Positions 34,333 through 43,686 of a stretch of 64,000 nt of DNA are shown one piece after another; position 1 is the first letter of the stretch, and each line of letters opens with the position of its first letter. Source of the DNA: Polyangium jinanense (GTDB lineage Bacteria; Myxococcota; Polyangia; Polyangiales; Polyangiaceae). Below the pieces are notes generated by a model. It was given only the letters and a program-made list of their open reading frames with translations. It was not told where the DNA came from and did no database searches. Where the stretch lies: assembly GCF_028435365.1 (NCBI RefSeq), contig NZ_JAGTJJ010000004.1:310001-374000 (forward strand). The letters are read 5' to 3'. The translations under genes and the position numbers were made by a program.

Positions 34333-35538
34333 ATGAGCGCTGGTACGAAGAAGCTCGGCCTCGTGGGCCGATCCGTGGTTGCTTTCGTCCTCGTCTCCGG
34401 CGCGCTCGGCGCCGGGTGCGCGGGAGCGCCGGGCGGCGACGAAGCCGTGGCCGATACGTATGAGAGCTTCGAGGCTTTCGAGGCCGTTACGTATCGTGAG
34501 CCCGACACGGGCATCTACATCGTCGATGGCGACACGCCGGTCGACGACATCAAGAAGCTGGAGGAGTTTTACGAGACGTACGTCCAGAAGGGCGCGCTCA
34601 TCGTCCACCGCGCGGGCGGCCAGGACGCGAAGTGGAACGACACCCAGAAGCTCGACCTCACCTACTGCGTGAGCACGACCTTCGGCAATCGGTACGACGC
34701 CGCGGTCCAGGCCATCAAGGACGCGACGACCGCCTGGGAGGCCGTGGCAAACGTGAAATACAAGCACGTGGCCGCCCAGGATGGGAGCTGCAACGCGCAG
34801 AACAGTAACGTCCTCTTCGACGTGCGTCCCACGAATTCGAACGGCCAGTACCTCGCGCGCGCGTTCTTCCCCGGCGACAGCCGCAGCAGCCGCAACGTCC
34901 TCATCGACAGCGGCGCGTTCGGCAACAACGGGCCGACGACGCTCACCGGGATCCTGCGGCACGAGCTCGGCCACACCCTCGGCTTCCGCCACGAGCACAC
35001 CCGCCCCGAGGCCGGCACGTGCTTCGAGGACAACGAGTGGCGTGCGCTCACCCCCTACGACGCCAAGTCCGTCATGCATTACCCGCAATGCAATGGAAAG
35101 GGCGACCAGACGCTGTCGCTCACCGACATGGACAAGCAGGGCGTGGTTGCCCTGTATGGCGCGCCCGGCGGCGCGCCGGCCCCGGAGCCCGGCGATCCCA
35201 GCGACCCCGGCAATCCCCCGGCTCCGGGCGGCGGCACGCCGTCCACGAAGAGCTTCAACGGCACCGTGAACAAGGCGCAGGTCGTGCAGCTCGCCCCGGT
35301 CTCCGTGGTCGAAGGGACGACGTTCGACGTCACGATGACCGGCAAGGGCGACCCCGATCTTTACGTGCATTTCGGCGCGCAGCCCGCGCCCGGCCAATGG
35401 ACTTGCCGCCCGTACAAGACCGGCCCGAACGAGTCCTGCAGCCTGACCGTTCCGCCCGGCGAAACCGAGGCGTTCATCGCGGTGCGTGGATACAACTGGG
35501 GCCAGTATCAGATCTCCGTGACCTACACGGCTCCCTGA
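34333..35538 (+). CDS. Metzincin-type zinc metalloprotease lipoprotein with PPC domain
   Basis: GGAGG lies 7 nt before the ATG. The 401-residue product has a lipoprotein signal (SGALGAGCAGA), an N-terminal segment (about 25-120), then a catalytic domain. The domain has HELGHTLGFRHEH (zinc ligands His210, His214, His220; base Glu211) and the Met-turn SVMHYP (Met248), as in astacins and matrixins. A Pro-rich linker (about 280-305) leads to a pre-peptidase C-terminal (PPC) domain ending RGYNWGQYQISVTYTAP. It is a secreted or surface protease; the PPC domain usually aids secretion or substrate binding. Four cysteines in the catalytic part may pair. Confidence 0.9.
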   Translation: MSAGTKKLGLVGRSVVAFVLVSGALGAGCAGAPGGDEAVADTYESFEAFEAVTYREPDTGIYIVDGDTPVDDIKKLEEFYETYVQKGALIVHRAGGQDAKWNDTQKLDLTYCVSTTFGNRYDAAVQAIKDATTAWEAVANVKYKHVAAQDGSCNAQNSNVLFDVRPTNSNGQYLARAFFPGDSRSSRNVLIDSGAFGNNGPTTLTGILRHELGHTLGFRHEHTRPEAGTCFEDNEWRALTPYDAKSVMHYPQCNGKGDQTLSLTDMDKQGVVALYGAPGGAPAPEPGDPSDPGNPPAPGGGTPSTKSFNGTVNKAQVVQLAPVSVVEGTTFDVTMTGKGDPDLYVHFGAQPAPGQWTCRPYKTGPNESCSLTVPPGETEAFIAVRGYNWGQYQISVTYTAP

Positions 35539-35554
35539 TCGACGAGCCTTTGCG

Positions 35555-35587
35555 GCTCCGCGCGGCGCCCCTCCCGCCGCGCGGAGC
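35555..35587 (+). terminator. Terminator after the metalloprotease gene
   Basis: GCTCCGCGCGGCG, loop CCCCTCC, CGCCGCGCGGAGC: a perfect 13-bp GC-rich stem 16 nt after the stop, followed by TGCCGCTTTT. Confidence 0.8.
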
Positions 35588-35719
35588 TGCCGCTTTTCCT
35601 GGCGCCTCTTCCGCGCCGGTCTCGCCTCGCGGAATTATGGACGAAGCGGTTGAACGGAAACCAACGTTTCCGTACCATCCCGCCCGCACGTCCCATCTCT
35701 CCCCGTTCGAGGCGAATTC

Positions 35720-38700
35720 ATGAAACGCTCGGGATCATTCTGGACCCTTGCCGGGGTCCTTTTCCTCGTCACGTTCTCCGCCGGCTGCGGCGACGACAGC
35801 CCGCCGACCCCGCCCACCGTGGACGCCGGCACCGACGCAGGCGGCGAATGCCCGCCCGCGCAGCACCCCGATGGACTCGGCGGCTGCACCTCCGATCCAT
35901 GCACGCCGAACCCGTGCACCGATCCTCTTCGCACGCAGTGCAAAGACGAGGGCGGCGTGGCCACGTGCCAGTGTGACCCGGGCCATCACGACGAAAGTGG
36001 CGCGTGTGTCCCGGATACGACCTGCACGCCCACCACCTGCGGCGGACACGGATCCTGCGACACGACGAGCGGCACGCCGGTCTGCACCTGCGATCCCGGC
36101 TTCGCGGGAGATCATTGCGAGGACTGCGACACGCAAGGCGGATACATCCCCGACGGCCAGGGCGGCTGCACGGATACCCCTTGCGAGCCAAACCCCTGCT
36201 CCTCGGACAAACCCGCGTGTTCCGTGGAAGGCGGCATGATCGTGTGCGGCTGCGGCGCCGGGACCCACGAGGAAAATGGGTTCTGCGTGCCCGACGCGAC
36301 GTGCATGCCCACGACCTGCGGCGGACACGGCACCTGCATCGACACGGGGAGCGGCAACCTGAGCTGCACCTGTGATCCGGGCTGGGCTCCGCCGAACTGC
36401 GGGACGTGCGACGACGCGATGGGGTACCACCCCGACGGCGCGGGCGGCTGCACGCAGGATCCTTGCTTGCCGAACCCCTGCAAAGACCCGCACCAGACCG
36501 TCTGCAGCGCGCCGAACGGAATGCCGGTGTGCGGCTGCGACCCCGGATATCACGACGAGGGCGGCACCTGCGTCGTCGACGAGGTCTGTGCGCCCGCGAG
36601 CTGCAGCGGGCACGGCACCTGCTCGGATGCGGACGGCATCGTCGTTTGCACGTGTGATGCGGGCTATGTCGGCGACGCGTGCGCGGACTGCGACACGAAT
36701 GCCGGATATCACCCCGACGGCATGGGCGGCTGCACGCAAGACCCCTGCTTGCCGAACCCGTGCGTCGAGCCTCACGAGACCGTGTGCACGCCGAACGGCT
36801 CGCTCGCGGTATGCTCCTGCGATCCCGGCTATCACGACGACGGCCAGGGCGGCTGCACCGACGATCCTTGCAAGCCGAACCCGTGCCTCGCGCTGAACCA
36901 GGCGTGCAAGAACAACGGCGGCGTCGCCGAATGCTACACGCCCCCCTGCGACGACGGAAACCCCTGCACCACCGACACCGTCGTCAATGGCGCGTGCACC
37001 CACACGACGCTGCCGAACGGCGCGGCTTGCTCCACCACGCTCTGCTTGACGGGACAAACCTGCCAGGCCGGCACCTGCACGGGCGGCACGACCGTGACGT
37101 GCAACGACGCGAACCCCTGCACCGTGGACACCTGCAACGCGCTCACGGGCTGTGCGAACACGGTCGACAACACGATCATCCCCGACGACGGCATTGTCTG
37201 CACCACCGACGTCTGCCAGAACGGCGCGCCCAAGCACACGGCGACGAACGCCCTCTGCAACGACAACCTCTATTGCACGGGCACCGAGAGCTGCGCGCCC
37301 TCGAACCCGAGCGCGGACGCGAACGGCTGCATCCATACGAACGTCCCCGTCGCGCCGCCCGCGCCCGGCCCCTGCGCCTCCTACGGCGCGTGCAATGAGG
37401 CCACGCAGAGCTTCCCGCTGATCCCGAAACCTGCGGGGAGCTCCTGCAACGACGGCATCGCCTGCACACAAGGTGACACCTGCGACGCCGCCGGCCTCTG
37501 CAAGGGCGCGACGACCGCGAGCTGCGCGGGGAACCTCGATTGCGCGACGACCACGCCGATGCCCGGCGGCATCGACGTCCCGGTCGGCACCGTCTCCGGC
37601 ACGATCACGCTCGCGGGCCAGCCGCTCCCCGCGACGAGCTACTACGCCGGCGCCACGTTCTATCTCAAGGCCCGGGATACGGGCGCGCAGCATTCCGTGG
37701 CGTATTTCAACTACAGCGGCAGCGGCTACATGCTCAATGGTCCCACCTGGACCGCCAGCTTCCTGCCCGGCGTCTACGACCTCTGGTACCGGAAGAACTG
37801 GGACAGCCAGTACGATACGGTCTCGGCGACCAGCGACGGCGATCCCAACCCGAACGGCATGCGAATCCTCCAGACGAACCTCGTCCTCGGCGCAGGCGCG
37901 AACACGCTGAACATCGACGTCCCGAGGTCCACGGTCTCGGGCAACATCACGCTCGGCGGACAGCCGCTCCCGTCGACGAGTTATTACGCCGGCGCCACGT
38001 TCTACCTCAAAGCGAAGGACACCGGCGCGCTCCATTCCGTCGCCTACTTCAACTACAGCGGCAGCGGCTACATGCTGAACGGCCCTACCTGGACCGCGAG
38101 CCTGCTGCCCGGCGATTACGAGCTCTGGTACCGCAAGAACTGGGACAGCCAGTACGACACGGTCACCGCCACCTCCATCGGCGATCCCAATCCGAACGGC
38201 ATGCGGATCCTGAACAAGAACGTCACCATGGCCCCCGGGGCAAACACGCTGAACATCGATGTCCCGACGGCCACGGTCTCGGGCAACATCACGCTCGGCG
38301 GACAGCCGCTCCCCGCGACGAGCTATTACGCCGGCGCCACGTTCTACCTCAAAGCGAAGGACACCGGCGCGCTCCATTCCGTCGCCTACTTCAACTACAG
38401 CGGCAGCGGCTACATGCTGAACGGCCCTACCTGGACCGCGAGCCTCCTGCCCGGTGAATACGAGCTCTGGTACCGGAAAAACTACGACAGCCAGTACAAC
38501 ACCGTCACCGCCACCAGCGTCGGTGATCCCAACCCGAACGGCATGCGCATCCTGAGCAAGAGCGTGACGATTGCTCCCGGCGCGAACACGCTGAACATCG
38601 ATGTCCCGACGGCCACGGTCTCGGGTAACATCACGCTCGGCGGACAGCCGCTCCCCGCGACGAGCTACTACGCCGGCGCCACGTTCTACCTCAAAGCGAA

Positions 38701-39604
38701 GGACACCGGCGCCCTGCATTCCGTCGCCTACTTCAACTACAGCGGCAGCGGCTACATGCTCAATGGCCCCACCTGGACCGCGAGCCTCCTGCCCGGTGAC
38801 TACGAGCTCTGGTACCGGAAAAACTACGACAGCCAGTACAACACCGTCACCGCTACCAGCATCGGTGATCCCAATCCGAACGGCATGCGTCGTTTGAACT
38901 CCAATGTCACGATCACGCCCGGGGCGAACACGCTGAACATCAACGTCCCGACGGCCACGGTCTCGGGCACGATCACCCTCGAGGGACAACCGCTCCCCGC
39001 GACGAGTTACTACGCCGGCGCAACGTTCTATCTCAAATCGAAAGACACGGGCGCCCTGCATTCCGTCGCGTACTTCAACTACAGCGGCAGCGGCTACGTG
39101 CTCAATGGTCCCACCTGGACCGCGAGCCTCCTGCCTGGCGATTACGAGCTCTGGTACCGGAAAAACTACGACAGCCAGTACAACACCGTCACCGCCACCA
39201 GCGTCGGTGATCCCAACCCGAACGGCATGCGGATCCTCGATCTCGACGTCACGATCACGCCCGGAAGCAACACGCTCGACATCGACGTGCCCATGACCAC
39301 CGTCTCGGCCCCGATCACGCTCGCCGGCCAGCCGATCCCGCCGACGAGTTATTACGCCGGCGCCACGTTCTACTTCCGCGCCATCGATACGGGCGCCCTG
39401 CATTCCGTGGCGTACTTCAACTACAGCGGCAGCGGCTACATGCTCAATGGTCCCACCTGGACCGCGAGCCTCCTGCCCGGCGTCTACGATCTCCTTTATC
39501 GAAAGAACTGGGACATCACCTACGACACGGTCACCGCGACGAGCGTCGGTGATCCCAACCCGAACGGCTTCCGCAGGCTCGGCGCCTGCATCGCCGTGCC
39601 CTGA
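35720..39604 (+). CDS. Large lipoprotein with EGF-like modules and six identical-length C-terminal repeats
   Basis: The 1294-residue product has a lipoprotein signal (FLVTFSAGCGDD). Residues about 30-410 are EGF-like modules of two kinds: TTCGGHGSCDT..CTCDPGF and DPCxPNPC..CDPGYHD. Residues 410-620 are a Cys-rich stretch of the CNDGNPCTVDTC type. From residue 624 to the end come six copies of a 114-residue beta-rich unit (TVSGTITLAGQPLPATSYY, AYFNYSGSGYMLNGPTW, ELWYRKNYDSQYNTV, GDPNPNGMRIL). The unit resembles a carboxypeptidase-regulatory/PEGA-like sandwich. It is probably a long surface adhesin or matrix protein. A 1222-residue open frame on the other strand is only its shadow. Confidence 0.85.
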   Translation: MKRSGSFWTLAGVLFLVTFSAGCGDDSPPTPPTVDAGTDAGGECPPAQHPDGLGGCTSDPCTPNPCTDPLRTQCKDEGGVATCQCDPGHHDESGACVPDTTCTPTTCGGHGSCDTTSGTPVCTCDPGFAGDHCEDCDTQGGYIPDGQGGCTDTPCEPNPCSSDKPACSVEGGMIVCGCGAGTHEENGFCVPDATCMPTTCGGHGTCIDTGSGNLSCTCDPGWAPPNCGTCDDAMGYHPDGAGGCTQDPCLPNPCKDPHQTVCSAPNGMPVCGCDPGYHDEGGTCVVDEVCAPASCSGHGTCSDADGIVVCTCDAGYVGDACADCDTNAGYHPDGMGGCTQDPCLPNPCVEPHETVCTPNGSLAVCSCDPGYHDDGQGGCTDDPCKPNPCLALNQACKNNGGVAECYTPPCDDGNPCTTDTVVNGACTHTTLPNGAACSTTLCLTGQTCQAGTCTGGTTVTCNDANPCTVDTCNALTGCANTVDNTIIPDDGIVCTTDVCQNGAPKHTATNALCNDNLYCTGTESCAPSNPSADANGCIHTNVPVAPPAPGPCASYGACNEATQSFPLIPKPAGSSCNDGIACTQGDTCDAAGLCKGATTASCAGNLDCATTTPMPGGIDVPVGTVSGTITLAGQPLPATSYYAGATFYLKARDTGAQHSVAYFNYSGSGYMLNGPTWTASFLPGVYDLWYRKNWDSQYDTVSATSDGDPNPNGMRILQTNLVLGAGANTLNIDVPRSTVSGNITLGGQPLPSTSYYAGATFYLKAKDTGALHSVAYFNYSGSGYMLNGPTWTASLLPGDYELWYRKNWDSQYDTVTATSIGDPNPNGMRILNKNVTMAPGANTLNIDVPTATVSGNITLGGQPLPATSYYAGATFYLKAKDTGALHSVAYFNYSGSGYMLNGPTWTASLLPGEYELWYRKNYDSQYNTVTATSVGDPNPNGMRILSKSVTIAPGANTLNIDVPTATVSGNITLGGQPLPATSYYAGATFYLKAKDTGALHSVAYFNYSGSGYMLNGPTWTASLLPGDYELWYRKNYDSQYNTVTATSIGDPNPNGMRRLNSNVTITPGANTLNINVPTATVSGTITLEGQPLPATSYYAGATFYLKSKDTGALHSVAYFNYSGSGYVLNGPTWTASLLPGDYELWYRKNYDSQYNTVTATSVGDPNPNGMRILDLDVTITPGSNTLDIDVPMTTVSAPITLAGQPIPPTSYYAGATFYFRAIDTGALHSVAYFNYSGSGYMLNGPTWTASLLPGVYDLLYRKNWDITYDTVTATSVGDPNPNGFRRLGACIAVP
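37589..39604 (+). repeat. Six tandem 342-bp coding repeats
   Basis: Repeat units start at 37589, 37931, 38273, 38615, 38957 and 39299, exactly 342 bp apart with no insertion or deletion. The sixth is cut short by the stop at 39604. Copies 2-5 are almost identical over long stretches at the DNA level, so the array is young or is being homogenised by recombination. Confidence 0.95.
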
Positions 39605-39670
39605 ACCTCTCGCCGACGCCCGCCCGCTCCCGCGGTTGACCGCGCCTCGGGGCTAGGATATCCCCGCGCG

Positions 39671-40423
39671 ATGCGAACGCGCTCGGGCCTCGTCCTCGCC
39701 CCCTTCTTCTTCCTCCTCGTCGCCTGTGGCGGCGGGGCCGCCCAAGATCCGAAGACGTCCGCCGACGCGAACAGCGGCGAAGACAAGGCCCGGCCGGCCG
39801 AGTGCGAGGCCGTCGGCAAGCACCTCGTCGCCCTCAAAGATCGGCCGAAAGGCCAGGGCCCTGCCGATGAAATGCGCTCGCTCACGGGCGCCTTCCTCCG
39901 CCTCGCCGACGATCTCAAAAAACAGCCCATCGAGACGCCCGACTTCAAGGAGGCCGTCGCCGAGCTCGCCGACGAGGCCGAGAGCTTTGGCAACCAGCTC
40001 AAGTCGATGGGCCCGATCGTCGACGAGATGGAGCAGATCAAGGGGCAGCTCAGCGCCTGGGAAAAGAAGGTCACGTCCACGGCGAACGCGTTCGACGCGA
40101 CGTGTAACAACGGGCCACAAGCCGAGTGCGAGGCCCTCGGCGTCGAGCTCCAGAAGGTCCCCAACATCGAGGGCGAGAAGTTCGCCGAGCACGCCGCCGC
40201 GATCGAGAAGTTCATCGCGGCGATGGAGAAGCTCCAGGTCAAGGACGCGAAGGTGAAGTCGAGCCTCACGTCCATGCTCGGCGCGCTCAAGTCGGGCGTT
40301 CCGCTCATGCGTCGGTTCGCGGTGCTGCTCGCCGAGTCGAAGAAGGTCGACCCCGCGGGCGAGGAGTTCAAGGCGAAGGTGAACCGCGTCGCGGAGATGT
40401 GCGGCGTGAAGCCGGAGGAGTGA
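39671..40423 (+). CDS. Helical lipoprotein, unknown function
   Basis: The 250-residue product has a lipoprotein signal (LAPFFFLLVACGGG), then almost wholly alpha-helical, charged sequence: AVAELADEAESFGNQLKSMG, VDEMEQIKGQLSAWEKKV, FAEHAAAIEKFIAAMEKLQV. Cysteines in DATCNNGPQAEC and EMCGVKPEE may pair. Similar small coiled-coil lipoproteins are common in myxobacteria, without known roles. The acyltransferase gene begins 28 nt downstream, so the two are probably cotranscribed. Confidence 0.75.
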   Translation: MRTRSGLVLAPFFFLLVACGGGAAQDPKTSADANSGEDKARPAECEAVGKHLVALKDRPKGQGPADEMRSLTGAFLRLADDLKKQPIETPDFKEAVAELADEAESFGNQLKSMGPIVDEMEQIKGQLSAWEKKVTSTANAFDATCNNGPQAECEALGVELQKVPNIEGEKFAEHAAAIEKFIAAMEKLQVKDAKVKSSLTSMLGALKSGVPLMRRFAVLLAESKKVDPAGEEFKAKVNRVAEMCGVKPEE

Positions 40424-40451
40424 GCCTCCCAGAGCTCGCCATCGCCTCTCG

Positions 40452-41660
40452 ATGTCCGCGCCTGCCCAAGCCCTCGGCGCGCCCGCGAAACCCTCCGGGC
40501 TCCGCGCCTTTTTCGCCCTCGATCTCCTCGACAACCGTTATCCCGCGCTCCACGGCCTGCGGGTCCTCGCGATCGTCAGCGTCGTCCAGTACCACGTCAC
40601 GTGGATCTTCTGGGGCGAGCAGGGCATCCCGCTCGATCGCGGCTTCGTCGACCGATCCCTCTCGATCTTCTTCGGGATGGATCTCTTTTTCCTCCTGAGC
40701 GGCTTCCTCATCGGCTCGATCCTGCTCCGCTCCCTGCAGAAGAGCGGCACCCAGGACCTGCGCCGCTTCTACCTGCGCCGCGTCCTCCGCACGTTCCCCT
40801 CGTACTACGTGGTGCTCACGATCCTCGCGCTCGCGCTCCCGCTCACGGCGACGCAACGCGCGCACCTGCCCTACGAGTACACATACCTCACGAACTTCGT
40901 CTCCCTGCACCGGCCCGACATCATCATGTTCTGGGGCTGGTCGCTCTCTCTCGAGGAGCAGTTTTACCTGACGGTCCCGCTCCTCTTTTTCGTGCTCCAC
41001 CGCCTTCGCAGCGAGCGAGCGCGCTTCGCCCTGCTCGGCGCGCTCTTCTTCGCGGCGCTCGTCGTGCGGCTCGTCATCTACTTCCGCTACCGCCCGTGGA
41101 ACGATTTCATCCTCTACGGCGCGCTCTACTTCCGCACGCACACGCGCTTCGACACGCTCATCGCGGGGATCCTCCTCGCCTTCGTGCACCAGCGCCACGG
41201 CGAGGCTGTCGGCCGCTTTCTTTCGCGGCCGTTCCACCGCGCGCTCCTCGCGATCCCGGCGCTCACGTGCCTCTGGCTCCTCTTGAACCCTGCGATGTTC
41301 GGCGAGGAGCACGTCCAGCTCGTGCACGTCTTCTGCTGGGGCACCGTGACGAGCCTCATGTACCTCTGCGCCTTGCCACTCCTGCTCCACGGCGACGGCT
41401 TCATCCATCGCGGCCTCTCGGCGCCCTTCTTCCGCCGCGCCGCGACGCTCGGGTACGGCGTCTACCTCGTGCACATCCCGATCATCGACCACGTCGTCCT
41501 GCCCGCCGCGAAGTTCCTCCACGGAAAGCGCGTCTCGCTCCTCCTCGTCTGGCCCGCGTCCCTCGCGGCCACGATGCTCATCTCGTTCGTGATCGGCTAC
41601 GCGATGCACGTGCTCATCGAAAAGCCGTCGCTCTGGCTGCGCGAGCGATTCGCGGCCTAG
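40452..41660 (+). CDS. Acyltransferase-3 family membrane protein (OafA/YrhL-like)
   Basis: The 402-residue protein has about ten membrane helices and the family's opening, YPALHGLRVLAIVSVVQYH, with catalytic-type His in VVQYHVTWIF. RFYLRRVLRTFPSYYVV, GWSLSLEEQFYL (the SLxxEExFY motif), RFDTLIAGILLAF, YGVYLVHIPI and IEKPSLWLRERF also match the family. Members O-acylate polysaccharides, lipids or antibiotics from an acyl donor across the inner membrane. The acceptor is unknown. The stop codon lies within the first hairpin of the downstream hairpin cluster. Confidence 0.9.
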   Translation: MSAPAQALGAPAKPSGLRAFFALDLLDNRYPALHGLRVLAIVSVVQYHVTWIFWGEQGIPLDRGFVDRSLSIFFGMDLFFLLSGFLIGSILLRSLQKSGTQDLRRFYLRRVLRTFPSYYVVLTILALALPLTATQRAHLPYEYTYLTNFVSLHRPDIIMFWGWSLSLEEQFYLTVPLLFFVLHRLRSERARFALLGALFFAALVVRLVIYFRYRPWNDFILYGALYFRTHTRFDTLIAGILLAFVHQRHGEAVGRFLSRPFHRALLAIPALTCLWLLLNPAMFGEEHVQLVHVFCWGTVTSLMYLCALPLLLHGDGFIHRGLSAPFFRRAATLGYGVYLVHIPIIDHVVLPAAKFLHGKRVSLLLVWPASLAATMLISFVIGYAMHVLIEKPSLWLRERFAA

Positions 41661-41820
41661 AACATCGATCGGTTTGACAACCGCTCGATGTTCTAGGCTT
41701 CTTTCGTCCCGAGGGGGACGCCTCGCGTCCCCCTCTCGTCCGGGCAAAGCCCGGACGATTCACCCCCCGAGGCGAGCTCGCTTCGCGATCTCGCAGAGCG
41801 CCGAACTGTTCGGCGCTCTA
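41658..41820. terminator. Cluster of four back-to-back hairpins between convergent genes
   Basis: Four dyads fill the whole intergenic stretch. (1) 41658-41672/41681-41695, a 15-bp stem with one mismatch (TAGAACATCGATCGG). (2) 41713-41720/41726-41733, GGGGGACG-CCTCG-CGTCCCCC. (3) 41737-41745/41749-41757, CGTCCGGGC-AAA-GCCCGGACG. (4) 41795-41805/41809-41819, AGAGCGCCGAA-CTG-TTCGGCGCTCT. The stop of the acyltransferase lies in the first and that of the minus-strand gene in the last. Without T-runs they may act as bidirectional terminators, mRNA 3' stabilisers, or a REP/BIME-like repeat. Confidence 0.75.
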
Positions 41821-43626
41821 GGGATCGAAGGGTTTTCCGAACCCGCGCGGCGGCAGCTCCGCGAAGGAAAAACCCCCCCGGCCCTCGGTGATCCACGTGA
41901 GCGAGGACGAATCGAGATCACGATCGAGCTCGAAGCGCGCCGATCGCGGGCCACGCGGGCCGACGTCGAGCACCGTCACGCGGACGCCCGGCACCGTGAA
42001 GACCTCGCCCGGCGCGATCAGGGCATCGTAGCTGCGGAAGAGCGCGCCTGGGCCCATCGGAAAGAGGCTGTGCTCCGGGGGCACGCGGACGTCGAGCGTG
42101 CGCGCGTCGCGCCGGAGCACGAGCGCGTGACCCGTCTGCGCGAGGATCCGCCAGCGCGCGGGCAAACGGCCGCGATCGTCGAGCGCGAACGGCAAGAAAA
42201 ACGCGCTCGCCATGCAGCGGATCACGACCACCTCGGCGTTCTCCGGCGCCTCGATCTGCCCGCGCAGCTCGGCCGAGTGCTTCGTGAAATCGTCGGCGGA
42301 TCTCTGCTGCCTCCGCGCCATGAGCCACGCGGTCCCGGGGCCGTGCACGAGGTGCGCGAAGCCGAGCGCCACCGCGGCGAGCGCCGTGAGCTGCACGGCC
42401 ACGTTCCTCGGACGGCGCGCGTCCTCGTCGCTCGCCGCGGAGAACCACGCGTATTCGAGGAGCATGCCGACCGCGGGCGTGATGCCGAGCAAGCTCGCGC
42501 CGAGCACACGCGGCGAGGGCACCACGGGCAGCACCGGCACGAGCGCGAGCACGGATCCGAGGAGGAGCCACGCGATCTTCGGGCGGCGCGCCTCGTCCTG
42601 CGCCGCGTACGCGCGCCGCAGCGGCACGTAGAGCAGCGCCGCGGTGCCGACCGCGAGGAGCACGGGCAGGACGATCGAGGTGTTGTTCGGCAGCAGCGTC
42701 TCGTCGTCGAGCGCGAGCCATCCATCCGCGAGGAGCGTGAAGAACCTGCGCGGCACGGCGCGCAAAAACGAGCCCGTCTCGCGGAACGGATCCGTGTAGA
42801 AGCCCGAGCCGAACGAGCCATATCCGCCCCGGTGCCGCGCGTAGAGGTACGCGGCCGTGGGCAAAACGAACGTCGAGACGAACCCGATGCGCCGGAGCAG
42901 GCTCTCGCGTTTGCCCACGATCTCCAGGGCGAGCACGTAGCCGCCGAAGCACACGGCGTACTCGCCGGAAAGCAGCGAAAGCGTGAAGAGCACCGTCGCG
43001 AGCGCCGCGTCTCCGAGCCTTCGTTCCTCGCGGAAACGCGCATGCGCGGCGAGGCCTGCGATACCGAACGTGAGCGAGAGCAGCGCCTCGCGGTTGGCGA
43101 GCCAGGCGAGGGGAATCGCGTGGGCGGGCGCGAGCGCGAACGCGACCGTCGCGATCGCCGCGGCCCGCGCCGAGAGCGCGCGCCGGAAGAGAGAGCGCGC
43201 GCCGAGCACCATCGCCGCCCACCAGGCGAACGAGTGCAGGTGCATGAGGAGCGGCACGCCGCGGAACGCTTGGTGCTCAAAATAACGGAGCGCGCTCGCG
43301 AGTGGCCGGAAGAAGCGGATCTGGAGATCGGGGTGTGCCCACCAGGGGAGCATGCCGCGCTCGACGAGGGCCCCGCGATCGGTGTCGTTGATGAAGTCGT
43401 AGAGGTCGAACGGACCCCGCTTTCCGGGGAACGTGCCCTCGATCATCGAGGCCTGGAGGTAATCGTCGAGCAGGAAGGGCGTTCGGATCGCCGGCAGGTA
43501 GACGATGACGCCGAGCAGCAAAATGAGCGCGAGGCCGATCCAGGGGCGGCGACCTTCTGATAGCGCTGCAATTGTCGCGCGGAGTTGCGGCGCGCGGGAG
43601 GAGCGAGGGGCCGCGTCGTTCGTCAT
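41818..43626 (-). CDS. Polytopic membrane protein, possible GT-C-type glycosyltransferase
   Basis: The ATG at 43626 (MTNDAAPRS) gives 602 residues; TTG at 43635 is possible. An N-terminal helix (WIGLALILLLGVIVYLPAI) is followed by a loop with acidic pair LLDDYLQ, then about ten more helices up to residue 430 and a soluble C-terminal domain of about 170 residues. The first loop with DD/DE residues resembles GT-C glycosyltransferases (dolichol-phosphate-mannose type), but no family-specific motif was seen. It is inner-membrane; the substrate is unknown. It is convergent with the acyltransferase gene. Confidence 0.75.
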   Translation of the reverse strand: MTNDAAPRSSRAPQLRATIAALSEGRRPWIGLALILLLGVIVYLPAIRTPFLLDDYLQASMIEGTFPGKRGPFDLYDFINDTDRGALVERGMLPWWAHPDLQIRFFRPLASALRYFEHQAFRGVPLLMHLHSFAWWAAMVLGARSLFRRALSARAAAIATVAFALAPAHAIPLAWLANREALLSLTFGIAGLAAHARFREERRLGDAALATVLFTLSLLSGEYAVCFGGYVLALEIVGKRESLLRRIGFVSTFVLPTAAYLYARHRGGYGSFGSGFYTDPFRETGSFLRAVPRRFFTLLADGWLALDDETLLPNNTSIVLPVLLAVGTAALLYVPLRRAYAAQDEARRPKIAWLLLGSVLALVPVLPVVPSPRVLGASLLGITPAVGMLLEYAWFSAASDEDARRPRNVAVQLTALAAVALGFAHLVHGPGTAWLMARRQQRSADDFTKHSAELRGQIEAPENAEVVVIRCMASAFFLPFALDDRGRLPARWRILAQTGHALVLRRDARTLDVRVPPEHSLFPMGPGALFRSYDALIAPGEVFTVPGVRVTVLDVGPRGPRSARFELDRDLDSSSLTWITEGRGGFSFAELPPRGFGKPFDP

Positions 43627-43686
43627 TGTCGACAAGGAGGTGGTTGTGGAGAGCGCGGCATTCGGGTACTCTCAGACCACAAACTC

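Noticed and set aside
35735..39403. A 1222-residue open frame on the minus strand
   Set aside because: It is the antisense of the EGF-like/repeat lipoprotein, with a composition (RVRAGRDRD-like repeats) explained by high GC and by the repeats on the plus strand; no signal, domain or ribosome site.
37589..39604. Tandem 342-bp repeats as a possible mobile or CRISPR-like element
   Set aside because: The repeats are in frame, without flanking inverted repeats or a transposase, and code for protein modules.
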